The notes beneath the pieces are model-generated. The model had not been told where the DNA came from. It saw only the letters and a program-made list of their open reading frames with translations, and searched no databases. This document shows, in pieces, positions 37,612-52,091 of a stretch of DNA of 64,000 bases. Each line of letters begins with the position of its first letter. Within the stretch, counting starts at the first letter, position 1. The stretch lies in NCBI RefSeq assembly GCF_949987535.1, contig NW_026646037.1, forward strand, positions 153,042 to 217,041. Direction: 5' to 3'. The stretch is from Balaenoptera acutorostrata. Its lineage: Eukaryota; Chordata; Mammalia; Artiodactyla; Balaenopteridae. The position numbers and the translations under genes were made by a program.

Positions 37612-40124
37612 TCAAGGGTAGCTTAGGGTTAGGGTTAGGGTTAGGGTGAGGGTTAGGGTATGGCTTAGGGTACGGGTTCGGTGAGGGGTTCGGGTAGGGC
37701 GTAGGGTATGGGTTAGGGTTAGGGTTAGGGTTAGTGTTAGGGTTAGGGCTCGGTTTAGGGTATGGGTTAGGATTAGGGTACGCGTTAGGGTTAGGGTAGG
37801 GGTTAGGGTTAGGGTACGCGTTAGGGTGGGGGTAGTTATTAAACCTATCACACTCTCTAGATTCTCCTTAGCACGTAAAGGAATATTATTGGGGGTCCAG
37901 CCATGGAGAAGAGTTTAGACACGAGGAGAAGATAAGGAACACACCCATTATCACGAAATCACATTAGGATTCTCTTTTTAACCTGTTCCTTAAAACACTA
38001 TTGCTTAGGAAATCTATTGGAGGCAGAAGCCGTCAAGGGTAGCTTAGGGTTAGGGTTAGGGTTAGGGGGAGGGTTAGGGTACGGCTTAGGGTACGGGTTC
38101 GGGGAGGTGTTCGGGTAGGGCGTAGGGTATGGGTTAGGGTTAGGGTTAGGGTTAGTGTTAGGGTTAGGGCTCGGTTTAGGGTACGGGTTAGGATTAGGGT
38201 ACGCGTTAGTGTTAGGGTAGGTGTTAGGGTTAGGGTACGCGATAGGGTGAGGTTAGTTATTAAACCTATCCCACTCTCTAGATACCCCATAGTACGTAAA
38301 GGAATATTATTTGGGGGTCCAGCCATGGAGAAGAGTTTAGACACGAGGAGAAGATAAGGAACACACCCATTATCAAGAAATCACATTAGGATTCTCTTTT
38401 AAACCTGTTCCTTAAATCACTAGTGCTTAGGAAATCTATTGGAGGCAGAAGCCGTCAAGGGTAGCTTAGGGTTAGGGTTAGGGTTAGGGTGAGGGTTAGG
38501 GTACGGCTTAGGGTACGGGTTCGGGGAGGGGTTCGGGTAGGCCGTAGGGTATGGGTTAGGGTTAGGGTTAGGGTTAGTGTTAGGGTTAGGGCTCGGTTTA
38601 GGGTACGGGTTAGGATTAGGGTACGCGCTAGGGTTAGGGTAGGGGTTAGGGTTAGGGTACGCGTTAGGGTGAGGGTAGTTATTAAACCTATCCCACACTC
38701 TAGATACCCCTTAGCACGTAAAGGAATATTATTTGGGGGTCCAGCCATGGAGAAGGGTTTAGACACTAGGAGAAGATAAGGAACACACCCATTATCAAGA
38801 AATCACAATATGATTCTCTTTTTAAACTGTTCCTTAAAACACTAGTGGTTAGGAAATCTATTGGAGGCAGAAGCAGTCAAGGGTAGCTTAGGGTTAGGGT
38901 TAGGGTTAGGGTGAGGTTTAGGGTACGGCTTAGGGTACGGGTTCGGGGAGGGTTTCGGGTAGGGCGTAGGGTATGGGTTAGGGTTAGGGTTAGGGTTAGT
39001 GTTAGGGTTAGGGCTCGGTTTAGGGTACGGGTTAGGATTAGGGTACTCGATAGGGTTAGGGTACGCGTTAGGGTGAGGGTAGTTATTAAACCTATCACAC
39101 TCTCTAGATACCCCTTAGCACGTAAAGGAATATTATTTGGGGGTCCAGCCATGGAGAAGAGTTTAGACACTAGGAGAAGATAAGGAACACACCCATTATC
39201 ACGAAATCACATTAGGATTCTCTTTTTAACCTGTTCCTTAAAATACTAGTGCTTAGGAAATCTATTGGAGGCAGAAGCAGTCAAGGGTAGCTTAGGGTTA
39301 GGGTTAGGTTTAGGGTGAGGGTTAGGGTACGGCTTAGGGTACGGGTTCGGGGAGGGGTTCGGGTAGGGCGTAGGGTATGGGTTAGGGTTAGGGTTAGGGC
39401 TAGTGTTAGGGTTAGGGCTCGGTTTAGGGTACGGGTTAGGATTAGGGTACGTGCTAGGGTTAGGGTAGGGGTTAGGGTTAGGGAAAGCGTTAGGGTGAGG
39501 GTAGTTATTAATCCTATCACACTCTCTAGATACCCCTTAGCTCATAAAGGAATATTATTTGGGGGTCCAGCCATGGAGAAGAGTTTAGACACTAGGAGAA
39601 GATAAGGAACACACCCATTATCACGAAATCACATTAGGATTCTCTTTTTAACCTGTTCCTTAAAACACTAGTGCTTAGGAAATCTATTGGAGGCAGAAGC
39701 AGTCAAGGGTAGCTTAGGGTTAGGGTTAGGGTTAGGGTGAGGGTTAGGGTATGGCTTAGGGTACGGGTTCGGGGAGGGGTTCGGGTAGGGCGTAGGGTAT
39801 GGGTTAGGGTTAGGGTTAGGGTTAGTGTTAGGGTTAGGGCTCGGTTTAGGGTATGGGTTAGGATTAGGTTACGCGTTAGGGTTAGGGTAGGGGTTAGGGT
39901 TAGGGTACGCGTTAGGGTGGGGGTAGTTATTAAACCTATCACACTCTCTAGATACCCCTTAGCACGTAAAGGAATATTATTTAGGGGTCCAGCCATGGAG
40001 AAGAGTTTAGAAACTAGGAGAAGATAAGGAACACACCCATTATCACGAAATCACATTAGGATTCTCTTTTTAACCTGTTCCTTAAAACACTATTGCTTAG
40101 GAAATCTATTGGAGGCAGAAGCCG
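37612..40124 (+). repeat. Single copy of the six-monomer block in copy B
   Basis: Monomers 37612, 38033, 38455, 38877, 39281 and 39703 correspond to 15675-18187 and 18188-20700 of copy A. The last one (39703) carries TTTAGGGGTCC, TTTAGAAACTAGG and CACTATTGC and so matches the right-hand copy in A. The single copy here is 2513 bp, the same length as each copy in A. Confidence 0.9.
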
Positions 40125-43100
40125 TCAAGGGTAGCTTAGGGTTAGGGTTAGGGTGAGGGTTAGGGTACGGCTTAGGGTACGGGTTCGGGGAGGGGTTCGG
40201 GTAGGGCGTAGGGTATGGGTTAGGGTTAGGGTTAGGGTTAGTGTTAGGGTTAGGGCTCGGTTTAGGGTACGGGTTAGGATTAGGGTACGCGTTAGTGTTA
40301 GGGTAGGTGTTAGGGTTAGGGTACGTGATAGGGTGAGGTTAGTGATTAAACCTATCCCACTCTCTAGATACCCCATAGTACGTAAAGGAATATTATTTGG
40401 GGGTCCAGCCATGGAGAAGAGTTTAGACACGAGGAGAAGATAAGGAACACACCCATTATCAAGAAATCACATTAGGATTCTCTTTTAAACCTGTTCCTTA
40501 AATCACTAGTGCTTAGGAAATGTATTGGAGGCAGAAGCCGTCAAGGGTAGCTTAGGGTTAGGGTTAGGGTTAGGGTGAGGGTTAGGGTACGGCTTAGGGT
40601 ACGGGTTCAGGGAGGGGTTCGGGTAGGGCGTAGGATATGTTTTAGGGTTAGGGTTAGGGCTAGTGTTAGGGTTAGGGCTCGGTTTAGGGTACGGGTTAGG
40701 ATTAGGGTACGCGTTAGTGTTAGGGTAGGGGTTAGGGTTAGGGTACGCTTTAGGGTGAGGGTAGTTATTAAACCTATCCCACTCTCTAGATACCCCTTAG
40801 CACGTAAAGGAATATTATTTGGGGGTCCAGCCATGGAGAAGGGTTTAGACACTAGGAGAAGATAAGGAACACACCCATTATCACGAAATCACAATATGAT
40901 TCTCTTTTTAAACTGTTCCTTAAAACACTAGTGGTTAGGAAATCTATTGGAGGCAGAAGCAGTCAAGGGTAGCTTAGGGTTAGGGTTAGGGTTAGGGTTA
41001 GGGTTAGGGTACGGCTTAGGGTACGGGTTCGGGGAGGGGTTCGGGTAGGGCGTAGGGTATGGGTTAGGGTTAGGGTTAGGGGTAGTGTTAGAGTTAGGGC
41101 TCGGTTTAGGGTACGGGTTAGGATTAGGGTACTCGTTAGGGTTAGGGTAGCGGTTAGGGTTAGGGTACGCGTTAGGGTGAGGGTAGTTATTAAACCTATC
41201 ACACTCTCTAGATACCCCTTAGCACATAAAGGAATATTATTTGGGGGTCCAGCCATGGAGAAGAGTTTAGACACGAGGAGAAGATAAGGAACACACCCAT
41301 TATCACGAAATCACATTAGGATTCTCTTTTTAACCTGTTCCTTAAAACACTAGTGGTTAGGAAATCTATTGGAGGCAGAAGCAGTCAAGGGTAGATTAGG
41401 GTTAGGGTTAGGGTTAGGGTGAGGGTTAGGGTACGGCTTAGGTTACGGGTTCAGTGAGGGGTTCGGGTAGGGCGTAGGGTATGGTTTAGGGTTAGGGTTA
41501 GGGCTAGTGTTAGGGTTAGGGCTCGGTTTAGGGTACGGGTTAGGATTAGGGTACACGTTAGGGTTCGGGTAGGGGTTAGGGTTAGGGTACGCGTTAGGGT
41601 GAGGGTAGTTATTAAACCTATCCCACTCTCTAGATACCCCTTAGCACGTAAAGGAATATTATTTGGGGGTCCAGCCATGGAGAAGAGTTTAGACACGAGG
41701 AGAAGATAAGGAACACACCCATTATCAAGAAATCACATTAGGATTCTCTTTTTAACCTGTTCCTTAAAACACTAGTGCTTAGGAAATCTATTGGAGGCAG
41801 AAGCCGTCAAGGGGAGCTTAGGGTTAGGGTGAGGGTTAGGGTACGGTTTAGGGTACGGGTTCAGGGAGGGGTTCGGGTAGGGCGTAGGGTATGGGTTAGG
41901 GTTAGGGTTAGAGTTAGTGTTAGGGTTAGGGCTCGGTTTAGGGTACGGGTTAGGATTAGGGTACGCGCTAGGGTTAGGGTAGGGGTTAGGGTTAGGGTAC
42001 GCGTTAGGGTGAGGGTAGTTATTAAACCTATCACACTCTCTAGATACCCCTTAGCACATAAAGGAATATTATTGGGGGTTCCAGCCATGGAGAAGAGTTT
42101 AGACACGAGGAGAAGACAAGGAACACACCCATTATCAAGAAATCACATTAGGATTCTCTTTTTAACATGTTCCTTAAAACACTAGTGCTTAGGAAATCTA
42201 TTGGAGGCAGAAGCCGTCAAGGGTAGCTTAGGGTTAGGGTTAGGGTTAGGGTGAGGGTTAGGGTACTGCTTAGGGTACGGGTTCGGGGAGCTGTTCGGGT
42301 AGGGCGTAGGGTATGGGTTAGGGTTAGGGTTAGGGCTAGTGTTAGGTTTAGGGCTCGGATTAGGGTACGGGTTAGGATTAGGCTACGCGTTAGGGTTAGG
42401 GTAGGGGTTAGGGTTAGTGTACGCGTTAGGGTGAGGGTAGTTATTAAACCTATCCCACTCTCTAGATACCCCTTAGCACGTAAAGGAATATTATTGGGGG
42501 TCCAGCCATGGAGAAGAGTTTAGACACTAGGAGAAGATAAGGAACACACCCATTATCACGAAATCACATTAGGATTCTCTTTTTAACCTGTTCCTTAAAA
42601 CACTAGTGCTTAGGAAATCTATTGGAGGCAGAAGCAGTCAAGGGTAGCTTAGGGTTAGGGGTAGGGTTAGGGTGAGGGTTAGGGTATGGCTTAGGGTACG
42701 GGTTCGGGGAGGGGTTCGGGTAGGGCGTAGGGTATTTAGGGTTAGGGTTAGGGTTAGTGTTAGGGTTAGGGCTCGGTTTAGGGTACGGTTTAGGATTAGG
42801 GTACGCGTTAGGGTTAGGGCAGGGGTTAGGGTTAGGATACGCGTTAGGGTGGGGGTAGTTATTAAACCTATCACACTCTCTAGATACCCCTTAGCACGTA
42901 AAGGAATATTATTTGGGGGTCCAGCCATGGAGAAGAGTTTAGACACGAGGAGAAGATAAGGAACACACCCATTATCAAGAAATCACATTAGGATTCTCTT
43001 TTTAACCTGTTCCTTAAAACACTAGTGCTTAGGAAATCTATTGGAGGCAGAAGCAGTCAAGGGTAGCTTAGGGTTAGGGTTAGGGTTAGGGTGAGGGTTA

Positions 43101-45978
43101 GGGTACGGCTTAGGGTACGGGTTCGGGGAGGGGTTCGGGTAGGGCGTAGGGTATGGGTTAGGGTTAGGGTTAGGGCTCGGTTTAGGGTACAGGTTAGGAT
43201 TAGGGTACGCGTTAGGGTTAGGGTAGGGGTTAGGGTTAGGGTACGCGTTAGGGTGAGGGTAGTCATTAAACCTATCCCACTCTCTAGATACCCCTTAGCA
43301 CGTAAAGGAATATTATTTGGGGGTCCAGCCATGGAGAAGAGTTTAGACACGAGGAGAAGATAACGAACACACCCATTATCAAGAAATCACATTAGGATTC
43401 TCTTTTTAACCTGTTCCTTAAAACACTAGTGCTTAGGAAATCTATTGGAGGCAGAAGCAGTCAAGGGTAGCTTAGGGTTAGGGTTAGGGTTAGGGTGAGG
43501 GTTAGGGTATGGCTTAGGGTACGGGTTCGGGGAGGGGTTCGGGTAGGGCGTAGGGTATGGGTTAGGGTTAGGGTTAGGGTTAGTGTTAGGGTTAGGGCTC
43601 GGTTTAGGGTACGGTTTAGAATTAGGGTACGCGTTAGTGTTAGGGTAGGGGTTAGGGTTAGGGTACGCGTTAGGGTGGGGGTAGTTATTAAACCTATCAC
43701 ACTCTCTAGATTCCCCTTAGCACGTAAAGGAATATTATTTGGGGGTCCAGCCATGGAGAAGAGTTTAGACACTAGGAGAAAATAAGGAACACACCCATTA
43801 TCACGAAATCACATTAGGATTCTCTTTTTAACCTGTTCCTTAAAACACTAGTGCTTAGGAAATCTACTGGAGGCAGAAGCCGTCAAGGGTAGCTTAGGGT
43901 TACGGTTAGGGTTAGGGTACAGCTTAGGGTACGGGTTCGGGGAGGGGTTCGGGTAGGGCGTAGGGTATGGGTTAGGGTTAGGGTTAGGGTTAGTGTTAGG
44001 ATTAGGGCTCGGTTTAGGGTACGGGTTAGGATTAGGGTACGCGTTAGGGATACGGTAGGGGTTAGGGTTAGGGTACGCGTTAGGGTGGGGGTAGTTATTA
44101 AACCTATCACACTCTCTAGATACCCCTTAGCACGTAAAGGACTATTATTTGGGGGTCCAGCCATGGAGAAGAGTTTAGACACGAGGAGAAGATAAGGAAC
44201 ACACCCATTATCAAGAAATCACAATGTGATTCTCTTTTTAAAGTGTTCCTTAAAACACTAGTGCTTAGGAAATCTATTGGAGGCAGAAGCAGTCAAGGGT
44301 AGCTTAGGGTTAGGGTTAGGGTTAGGGTGAGGGTTAGGGTACGGCTTAGGGTACGGGTTCGGGGAGGGGTTCGGGTAGGGCGTAGGGTATGGGTTAGGGT
44401 TAGGGTTAGGGCTAGTGTTAGGGTTAGGGCTCGGTTTAGGGTACATGTTAGGATTAGGGTATGCGTTAGGGTTAGGGTAGGGGTTAGGGTTAGGATACGC
44501 GTTAGGGTGAGGGAAGTTATTAAACCTATCCCACTCTCTAGATACCCCTTAGCACGAAAAGGAATATTATTTGGGGGTCCAGCCATGGAGAAGAGTATAG
44601 ACACGAGAAGATAAGGAACACACCTATTATCAAGAAATCACATTAGGATTCTCTTTTTAACCTGTTCCTTAAATCACTAGTGCTTAGGAAATCTATTGGA
44701 GGCAGAAGCCGTCAAGGGTAGCTTAGGGTTAGGGTTAGGGTTAGGGTGAGGGTTAGGGTACGGCTTAGGGTACGGGTTCGGGGAGGGGTTCGGGTAGGGC
44801 GTAGGGTATTGGTTAGAGTTAGGGTTAGGGTTAGTGTTAGGGTTAGGGCTCGGTTTAGGTTACGGGTTAGGATTAGGGTACGCGTTAGTGTTAGGGTAGG
44901 GGTTAGGGTTAGGGTACGCTTTAGGGTGAGGGTAGTTATTAAACCTATCCCACTCTCTAGATACCCCTTAGCACGTAAAGGACTATTATTTGGGGGTCCA
45001 GCCATGGAGAAGAGTTTAGACACGAGGAGAAGATAAGGAACACACCCATTATCAAGAAATCACAATGTGATTCTCTTTTTAAACTGTTCCTTAAAACACT
45101 AATGCTTAGGAAATCTATTGGAGGCAGAAGCAGTCAAGGGTAGCTTAGGGTTAGGGTTGGGGTTAGGGTGAGGGTTAGGGTACGGCTTAGGGTACGGGTT
45201 CGGGGAGGGGTTCGGGTAGGCCGTAGGGTATGGGTTAGGGTTAGGGTTAGGGTTAGTGTTAGGGTTAGGGCTCGGTTTAGGGTACGGGTTAGGATTAGGG
45301 TATGCGTTAGGGTTAGGGTAGCGGTTAGGGTTAGGATACGCGTTAGGGTGAGGGTAGTTATTAAACCTATCCCACTCTCTAGATACCCCTTAGCACGTAA
45401 AGGAATATTATTTGGGGGGTCCAGCCATGGAGAAGAGTTTAGACACGAGGAAAAGATAAGGAACACACCCATTATCAAGAAATCACATTAGGATTCTTTT
45501 TTAAACCTGTTCCTTAAATCACTAGTGCTTAGGAAATCTATTGGAGGCAGAAGCCGTCAAGGGTAGCTTAGGGTTAGGGTTAGGGTTAGGGTGAGGGTTA
45601 GGGTACGGCTTAGGGTACGGGTTCGGGGAGGGGTTCGGGTAGGGCGTAGGGTATGGGTTAGAGTTAGGGTTAGGGATAGTGTTAGGGTTAGGGCTCGGTT
45701 TAGGGTACAGGTTAGGATTAGGGTACGCGTTAGTGTTAGGGTAGGGGTTAGGGTTAGGGTACGCTTTAGGGTGAGGGTAGTTATTAAACCTATCCCACTC
45801 TCTAGATACCCCTTAGCACGTAAAGGAATATTATTTGGGGGTCCAGCCATGGAGAAGGGTTTAGACACTAGGAGAAGATAAGGAACACACCCATTATCAT
45901 GAAATCACAATATGATTCTCTTTTTAAACTGTTCTTTAAAACACTAGTGGTTAGGAAATCTATTGGAGGCAGAAGCAG

Positions 45979-46608
45979 TCAAGGGTAGCTTAGGGTTAGG
46001 GTTAGGGTTAGGGTGAGGGTTAGGTTACGGCTTAGGGTACGGGTTCGGGCAGGGTTTCGGGTAGGGCGTAGGGTATGGGTTAGGGTTAGGGTTAGGGTTA
46101 GTGTTAGAGTTAGGGCTCGGTTTAGGGTACGGGTTAGGATTAGGGTACTCGTTAGGGTTAGGGTAGCGGTTAGGGTTAGTATACGCGTTAGGGTGGGTTA
46201 GGGTTAGGGTTAGGGTTAGGGTGAGGGTTAGGGTACGGCTTAGGGTACGGGTTCGGGGAGGGGTTCGGGTAGGGCGTAGGGTATGGGTTAGGGTTAGGGT
46301 TAGGGCTAGTGTTAGGGTTAGGGCTCAGTTTAGGGTACGGGTTAGGATTAGGGTACGCGTTAGGGTTCGGGTAGGGGTTACGGTTAGGGTACGCGTTAGT
46401 GTGAGGGTAGTTATTAAACCTATCCCACTCTCTAGATAACCCTTAGCACGTAAAGGAATATTATTTGGGAGTCCAGCCATGGAGAAGAGTTTAGACACGA
46501 GGAGAAGATAAGGAACACACCCATTATCAAGAAATCACATTAGGATTCTCTTTTTAAACTGTTCCTTAAAACACTAGTGCTTAGGAAATCTATTGGAGGC
46601 AGAAGCCG
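45979..46608 (+). repeat. Fused double telomere-like arm (copy B)
   Basis: This is the counterpart of 26557-27186, with the same TGGG join between two hexamer arms and no intervening non-telomeric arm. Confidence 0.93.
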
Positions 46609-49600
46609 TCAAGGGTAGCTTAGGGTTAGGGTTAGGGTTAGGGTGAGGGTTAGGGTACGGTTTAGGGTACGGGTTCAGGGAGGGGTTCGGGTAGGGCGTA
46701 GGGTATGTGTTAGGGTTAGGGTTAGAGTTAGTGTTAGGGTTAGGGCTCGGTTTAGGGTACGGGTTAGGATTAGGGTACGCGATAGGGTTAGGGTAGGGGT
46801 TATGGTTAGGGTACGCGTTAGGGTGAGGGTAGTTATTAAACCTATCACACTCTCTAGATACCCCTTAGCACATAAAGGAATATTATTTGGGGGTCCAGCC
46901 ATGGAGAAGAGTTTAGACACGAGGAGAAGACAAGGAACACACCCATTATCAAGAAATCATATTAGGATTCTCTTTTTAACATGTTCCTTACAACACTAGT
47001 GCTTAGGAAATCTATTGGAGGCAGAAGCCGTCAAGGGTAGCTTAGGGTTAGGGTTAGGTTTAGGATGAGGGTTAGGGTACGGCTTAGGGTACGGGTTCGG
47101 GGAGGTGTTCGGGTAGGGCGTAGGGTATGGGATAGGGTTAGGGTTAGGGCTAGTGTTAGGTTTAGGGCTCGGTTTAGGGTACGGGTTAGGATTAGGGTAC
47201 GCGTTAGGGTTAGGGTAGGGGTTAGGGTTAGTGTACGCGTTAGGGTGAGGGTAGTTATTAAACCTATCCCACTCTCTAGATACCCCTTAGCACGTAAAGG
47301 AATATTATTGGGCGTCCAGCCATGGAGAAGAGTTTAGACACGAGGAGAAGATAAGGAACACACCCATTATCAAGAAATCACATTAGGATTCTCTTTTTAA
47401 CCTGTTCCTTAAAACACTACTGCTTAGGAAATCTATTGGAGGCAGAAGCAGTCAAGGGTAGCTTAGGGTTAGGGTTAGGGTTAGGGTGAGGGTTAGGGTA
47501 CGGCTTAGGGTACGGGTTCGGGGACGGGTTCGGGTAGGGCGTAGGGTATGGGTTAGGGTTAGGGTTAGGGCTAGTGTTAGGGTTAGGGCACGGTTTAGGG
47601 TACGGGTTAGGATTAGGCTACGCGTTAGGGTTAGGGTAGGGGTTAGGGTTAGGGTACGCGTTAGGGTGGGGGTAGTTATTAAACCTATCACACTCTCTAG
47701 ATACCCCTTAGCACGTAAAGGAATATTATTTGGGGGTCCAGCCATGGAGAAGAGTTTAGACACTAGGAGAAGATAAGGAACACACCCATTATCACGAAAT
47801 CACATTAGGATTCTCTTTTTAACCTGTTCCTTAAAACACTAGTGCTTAGGAAATCTATTGGAGGCAGAAGCCGTCAAGGGTAGCTTAGGGTTAGGGTTAG
47901 GGTTAGGGTGAGGGTTAGGGTACGGCTTAGGGTACGGGTTCGGGGAGGGGTTCGGGTAGGGCGTAGGGTATGGGTTAGGGTTAGGGTTAGGGTTAGTGTT
48001 AGGGTTAGGGCTCGGTTTAGGGTACGGGTTAGGATTAGGGTACGCGTTAGTGTTAGGGTAGGTGTTAGGGTTAGGGTACGCGATAGGGTGAGGTTAGTTA
48101 TTAAACCTATCCCACTCTCTAGATACCCCTTAGTACGTAAAGGTATATTATTTGGGGGTCCAGCCATGGAGAAGAGTTTAGACACGAGGAGAAGATAAGG
48201 AACACACCCATTATCAAGAAATCACATTAGGATTCTCTTTTTAACCTGTTCCTTAAAACACTAGTGCTTAGGAAATCTATTGGAAGCAGAAGCAGTCAAG
48301 GGTAGCTTAGGGTTAGGGTTAGGGTTAGGGTGAGGGTTAGGGTATGGCTTAGGGTACGGGTTCGGGGAGGGGTTCGGGTAGGGCGTAGGGTAAGGGTTAG
48401 GGTTAGGGTTAGGTTTAGGGTTAGGGTTAGGGCTCGGTTTAGGGTATGGGTTAGGATTAGGGTACGCGTTAGGGTTAGGGTAGGGGTTAGGGTTAGGGTA
48501 AGCGTTAGGGTGGGCGTAGTTATTAAACCTATCACACTCTCTAGATACCCCTTAGCACGTAAAGGACTATTATTTGGGGGTCCAGCCATGGAGAAGAGTT
48601 TAGTCACGAGGAGAAGATAAGGAACACACCCATTATCAAGAAATCACAATGTGATTCTCTTTTTAAACTGTTCCTTAAAACACTAGTGCTTAGGAAATCT
48701 ATTGGAGGCAGAAGCAGTCAAGGGTAGCTTAGGGTTAGGGTTAGGGTTAGGGTGAGGGTTAGGGTACCACTTAGGGTACGGGTTCGGGGAGGGGTTCGGG
48801 TAGGGCGTAGGGTATGGGTTAGTGTTAGGGTTAGGGCTAGTGTTAGGGTTAGGGCTCGGTTTAGGGTACGGGTTAGGATTAGGGTATGCGTTAGGGTTAG
48901 GGTAGGGGTTAGGGTTAGGATACGCGTTAGGGTGAGGGAAGTTATTAAACCTATCCCACTCTCTAGATACCCCTTAGCACGAAAAGGAATATTATTTGGG
49001 AGTCCAGCCATGGAGAAGAGTTTAGACACAAGGAGAAGATAAGGAACACACCCATTATCAAGAAATCACATTAGGATTCTCTTTTTAACATGTTCCTTAA
49101 AACACTAGTGCTTAGGAAATCTATTGGAGGCAGAAGCCATCAAGGGTAGCTTAGGGTTAGGGTTAGGGTTAGGGTGAGGGTTAGGGTACGGTTTAGGGTA
49201 CGGGTTCGGGGAGGGGTTCGGGTAGGGCGTAGGGTATGGGTTAGGGTTAGGGTTAGGGTTAGTGTTAGGGTTAGGGCTCGGTTTAGGGTACGGGTTAGGA
49301 TTAGGGTACGCGTTAGGGTTAGGGTAGGGGTTAGGGTTAGGGTACGCGTTAGGGTGGGGGTAGTTATTAAACCTATCACACTCTCTAGATACCCGTTAGC
49401 ACGTAAAGGAATATTATTTGGGGGTCCAGCCATGGAGAAGAGTTTAGACACTAGGAGAAGATAAGGAACACACCCATTATCAAGAAATCACAATATGATT
49501 CTCTTTTTAAACTGTTCCTTAAAACACTAGTGCTTAGGAAATCTATTGGAGGCAGAAGCAGTCAAGGGTAGCTTAGGGTTAGGGTTAGGGTTAGGGTGAG

Positions 49601-52091
49601 GGTTAGGGTACGGCTTAGGGTACGGGTTCGGGGAGGGTTTCGGGTAGGGCGTAGGGTATGGGTTAGGGTTAGGGTTAGGGTTAGTGTTAGGGTTAGGGCT
49701 CGGTTTAGGGTACGGGTTAGGATTAGGGTACTCGTTAGGGTTAGGGTAGGGGTTAGGGTTAGGGTACGCGTTAGGGTGAGGGTAGTTATTAAACCTATCA
49801 CACTCTCTAGATACCACTTAGCACGTAAAGGAATATTATTTGGGGGTCCAGCCATGGAGAAGAGTTTAGACACTAGGAGAAGATAAGGAACACACCCATT
49901 ATCACGAAATCATATTAGGATTCTCTTTTTAACCTGTTCCTTAAAACACTAGTGCTTAGGAAATCTATTGGAGGCAGAAGCAGTCAAGGGTAGCTTAGGG
50001 TTAGGGTTAGGGTTAGGGTGAGGGTTAGGGTACGGCTTAGGGTACGGGTTCGGGGAGGGGTTCGGGTAGGGCGTAGGGTATGGGTTAGGGTTAGGGTTAG
50101 GGCTAGTGTTAGGGTTAGGGCTCGGTTTAGGGTACGGGTTAGGATTAGGGTACGCGCTAGGGTTAGGGTACGGGTTAGGGTTAGGGTACGCGATAGGGTG
50201 AGGTTAGTTATTAAACCTATCCCACTCTCTAGATACCCCTTAGTACGTAAAGGAATATTATTTGGGGGTCCAGCCATGGAGAAGTGTTTAGACACTAGGA
50301 GAAGATAAGGAACACACCCATTATCAAGAAATCACATTAGGATTCTCTTTTTAACCTGTTCCTGAAAACACTAGTGCTTAGGAAATCTATTGGAGGCAGA
50401 AGCAGTCAAGGGTAGCTTAGGGTTAGGGTTAGGGTTAGGGTGAGGGTTACGGTATGGCTTAGGGTACGGGTTCGGGGAGGGGTTCGGGTAGGGCGTAGGG
50501 TATGTGTTAGGGTTAGGGTTAGGGTTAGTGTTAGGGTTAGGGCTCGGTTTAGGGTACGGGTTAGGATTAAGGTACGCGTTAGGGTTAGGGTATGGGTTAT
50601 GGTTAGGGTACGCGTTAGGGTGGGGGTAGTTATTAAACCTATCACACTCTCTAGATACCCCTTAGCACGTCAAGGACTATTATTTGGGGGTCCAGCCATG
50701 GAGAAGAGTTTAGACACGAGGAGAAGATAAGGAACACACCCATTATCAAGAAATCACAATGTGATTCTCTTTTTAAACTGTTACTTAAAACACTAGTGCT
50801 TAGGAAATCTATTGGAGGCAGAAGCCGTCAAGGGTAGCTTAGGGTTAGGTTAGGGTTAGGGTGAGGGTTAGGGTACGGTTTAGGGTACGGGTTCAGGGAG
50901 GGGTTCGGGTAGGGCGTAGGGTATGGGTTAGGGTTAGGGTTAGAGTTAGTGTTAGGGTTAGGGCTCGGTTTAGGATACGGGTTAGGATTAGGGTACGCGC
51001 TAGGGTTAGGGTATGGGTTAGGGTTAGGGTACGCGTTAGGGTGAGGGTAGTTATTAAACCTATCACACTCTCTAGATACCCCTTAGCACATAAAGGAATA
51101 TTATTTGGGGGTCCAGCCATGGAGAAGAGTTTAGACACGAGGAGAAGACAAGGAACACACCCATTATCAAGAAATCACATTAGGATTCTCTTTTTAACAT
51201 GTTCCTTAAAACACTAGTGCTTAGGAAATCTATTGGAGGCAGAAGCCATCAAGGGTAGCTTAGGGTTAGGGTTAGGGTTAGGTTGAGGGTTAGGGTACGG
51301 CTTAGGGTACGGGTTCGGGGAGGTGTTCGGGTAGGGCGTAGGGTATGGGTTAGGGTTAGGGTTAGGGCTAGAGTTAGGGTTAGGGCTCGGTTTAGGGTAC
51401 AGGTTAGGATTAGGGTACGCGTTAGGGTTAGGGTAGGGGTTAGGGTTAGTGTACGCGTTAGGGTGAGGGTAGTTATTAAACCTATCCCACTCTCTAGATA
51501 CCCCTTAGCACGTACAGGAATATTATTGGGGTTCCAGCCATGGAGAAGAGTTTACACACTAGGAGAAGATAAGGAACACACCCATTATCACGAAATCACA
51601 TTAGGATTCTCTTTTTAACCTGATCCTTAAAACACTAGTGCTTAGGAAATCTATTGGAGGCAGAAGCAGTCAAGGGTAGCTTAGTGTTAGGGTTAGGGTT
51701 AGGGTGAGGGTTAGGGTACGGCTTAGGGTACGGGTTCGGGGAGGGTTTCGGGTAGGGCGTAGGGTATGGGTTAGGGTTAGGGTTAGGGTTAGTGTTAGGG
51801 TTAGGGCTCGGTTTAGGGTACGGGTTAGGATTAGGGTACTCGATAGGGTTAGTGTAGCGGTTAGGGTTAGGGTACACGTTAGGGTGAGGGTAGTTATTAA
51901 ACCTATCCCACTCTCTAGATACCCCTTAGCACGTAAAGGAATATTATTTGGGGGTCCAGCCATGGAGAAGAGTTTAGACACGAGGAGAAGATAAGGAACA
52001 CACCCATTATCAAGAAATCACATTAGGATTCTCTTTTTAACCTGTTCCTTAAAACACTAGTGCTTAGGAAATCTATTGGAGGCAGAAGCCG

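Larger units (their letters stand above)
30140..49561 (+). repeat. Higher-order repeat copy B (19,422 bp, 47 telomere-like arms)
   Basis: Monomer starts are 30140, 30562, 30984, 31406, 31827, 32248, 32670, 33008, 33430, 33852, 34256, 34678, 35099, 35521, 35943, 36347, 36769, 37191, 37612, 38033, 38455, 38877, 39281, 39703, 40125, 40541, 40963, 41385, 41807, 42217, 42638, 43057, 43461, 43883, 44293, 44712, 45134, 45557, 45979, a telomere-only arm at about 46199, 46609, 47031, 47452, 47874, 48296, 48718 and 49140. It matches A except for the missing 2513-bp block and scattered private changes. Examples are GAGAATATAAGG at about 31300, GAGCAGATAAGG at about 34571, a lost GGG near 42735, an extra G near 45417 and a T-run one base short near 37555. 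Confidence 0.95.

Noticed and set aside
30140..49561. Copies A, B and C as simple assembly duplications of one locus
   Set aside because: Each copy has private substitutions and indels, and C has internal rearrangements absent from A and B. I keep them as real copies, although local consensus errors remain possible.
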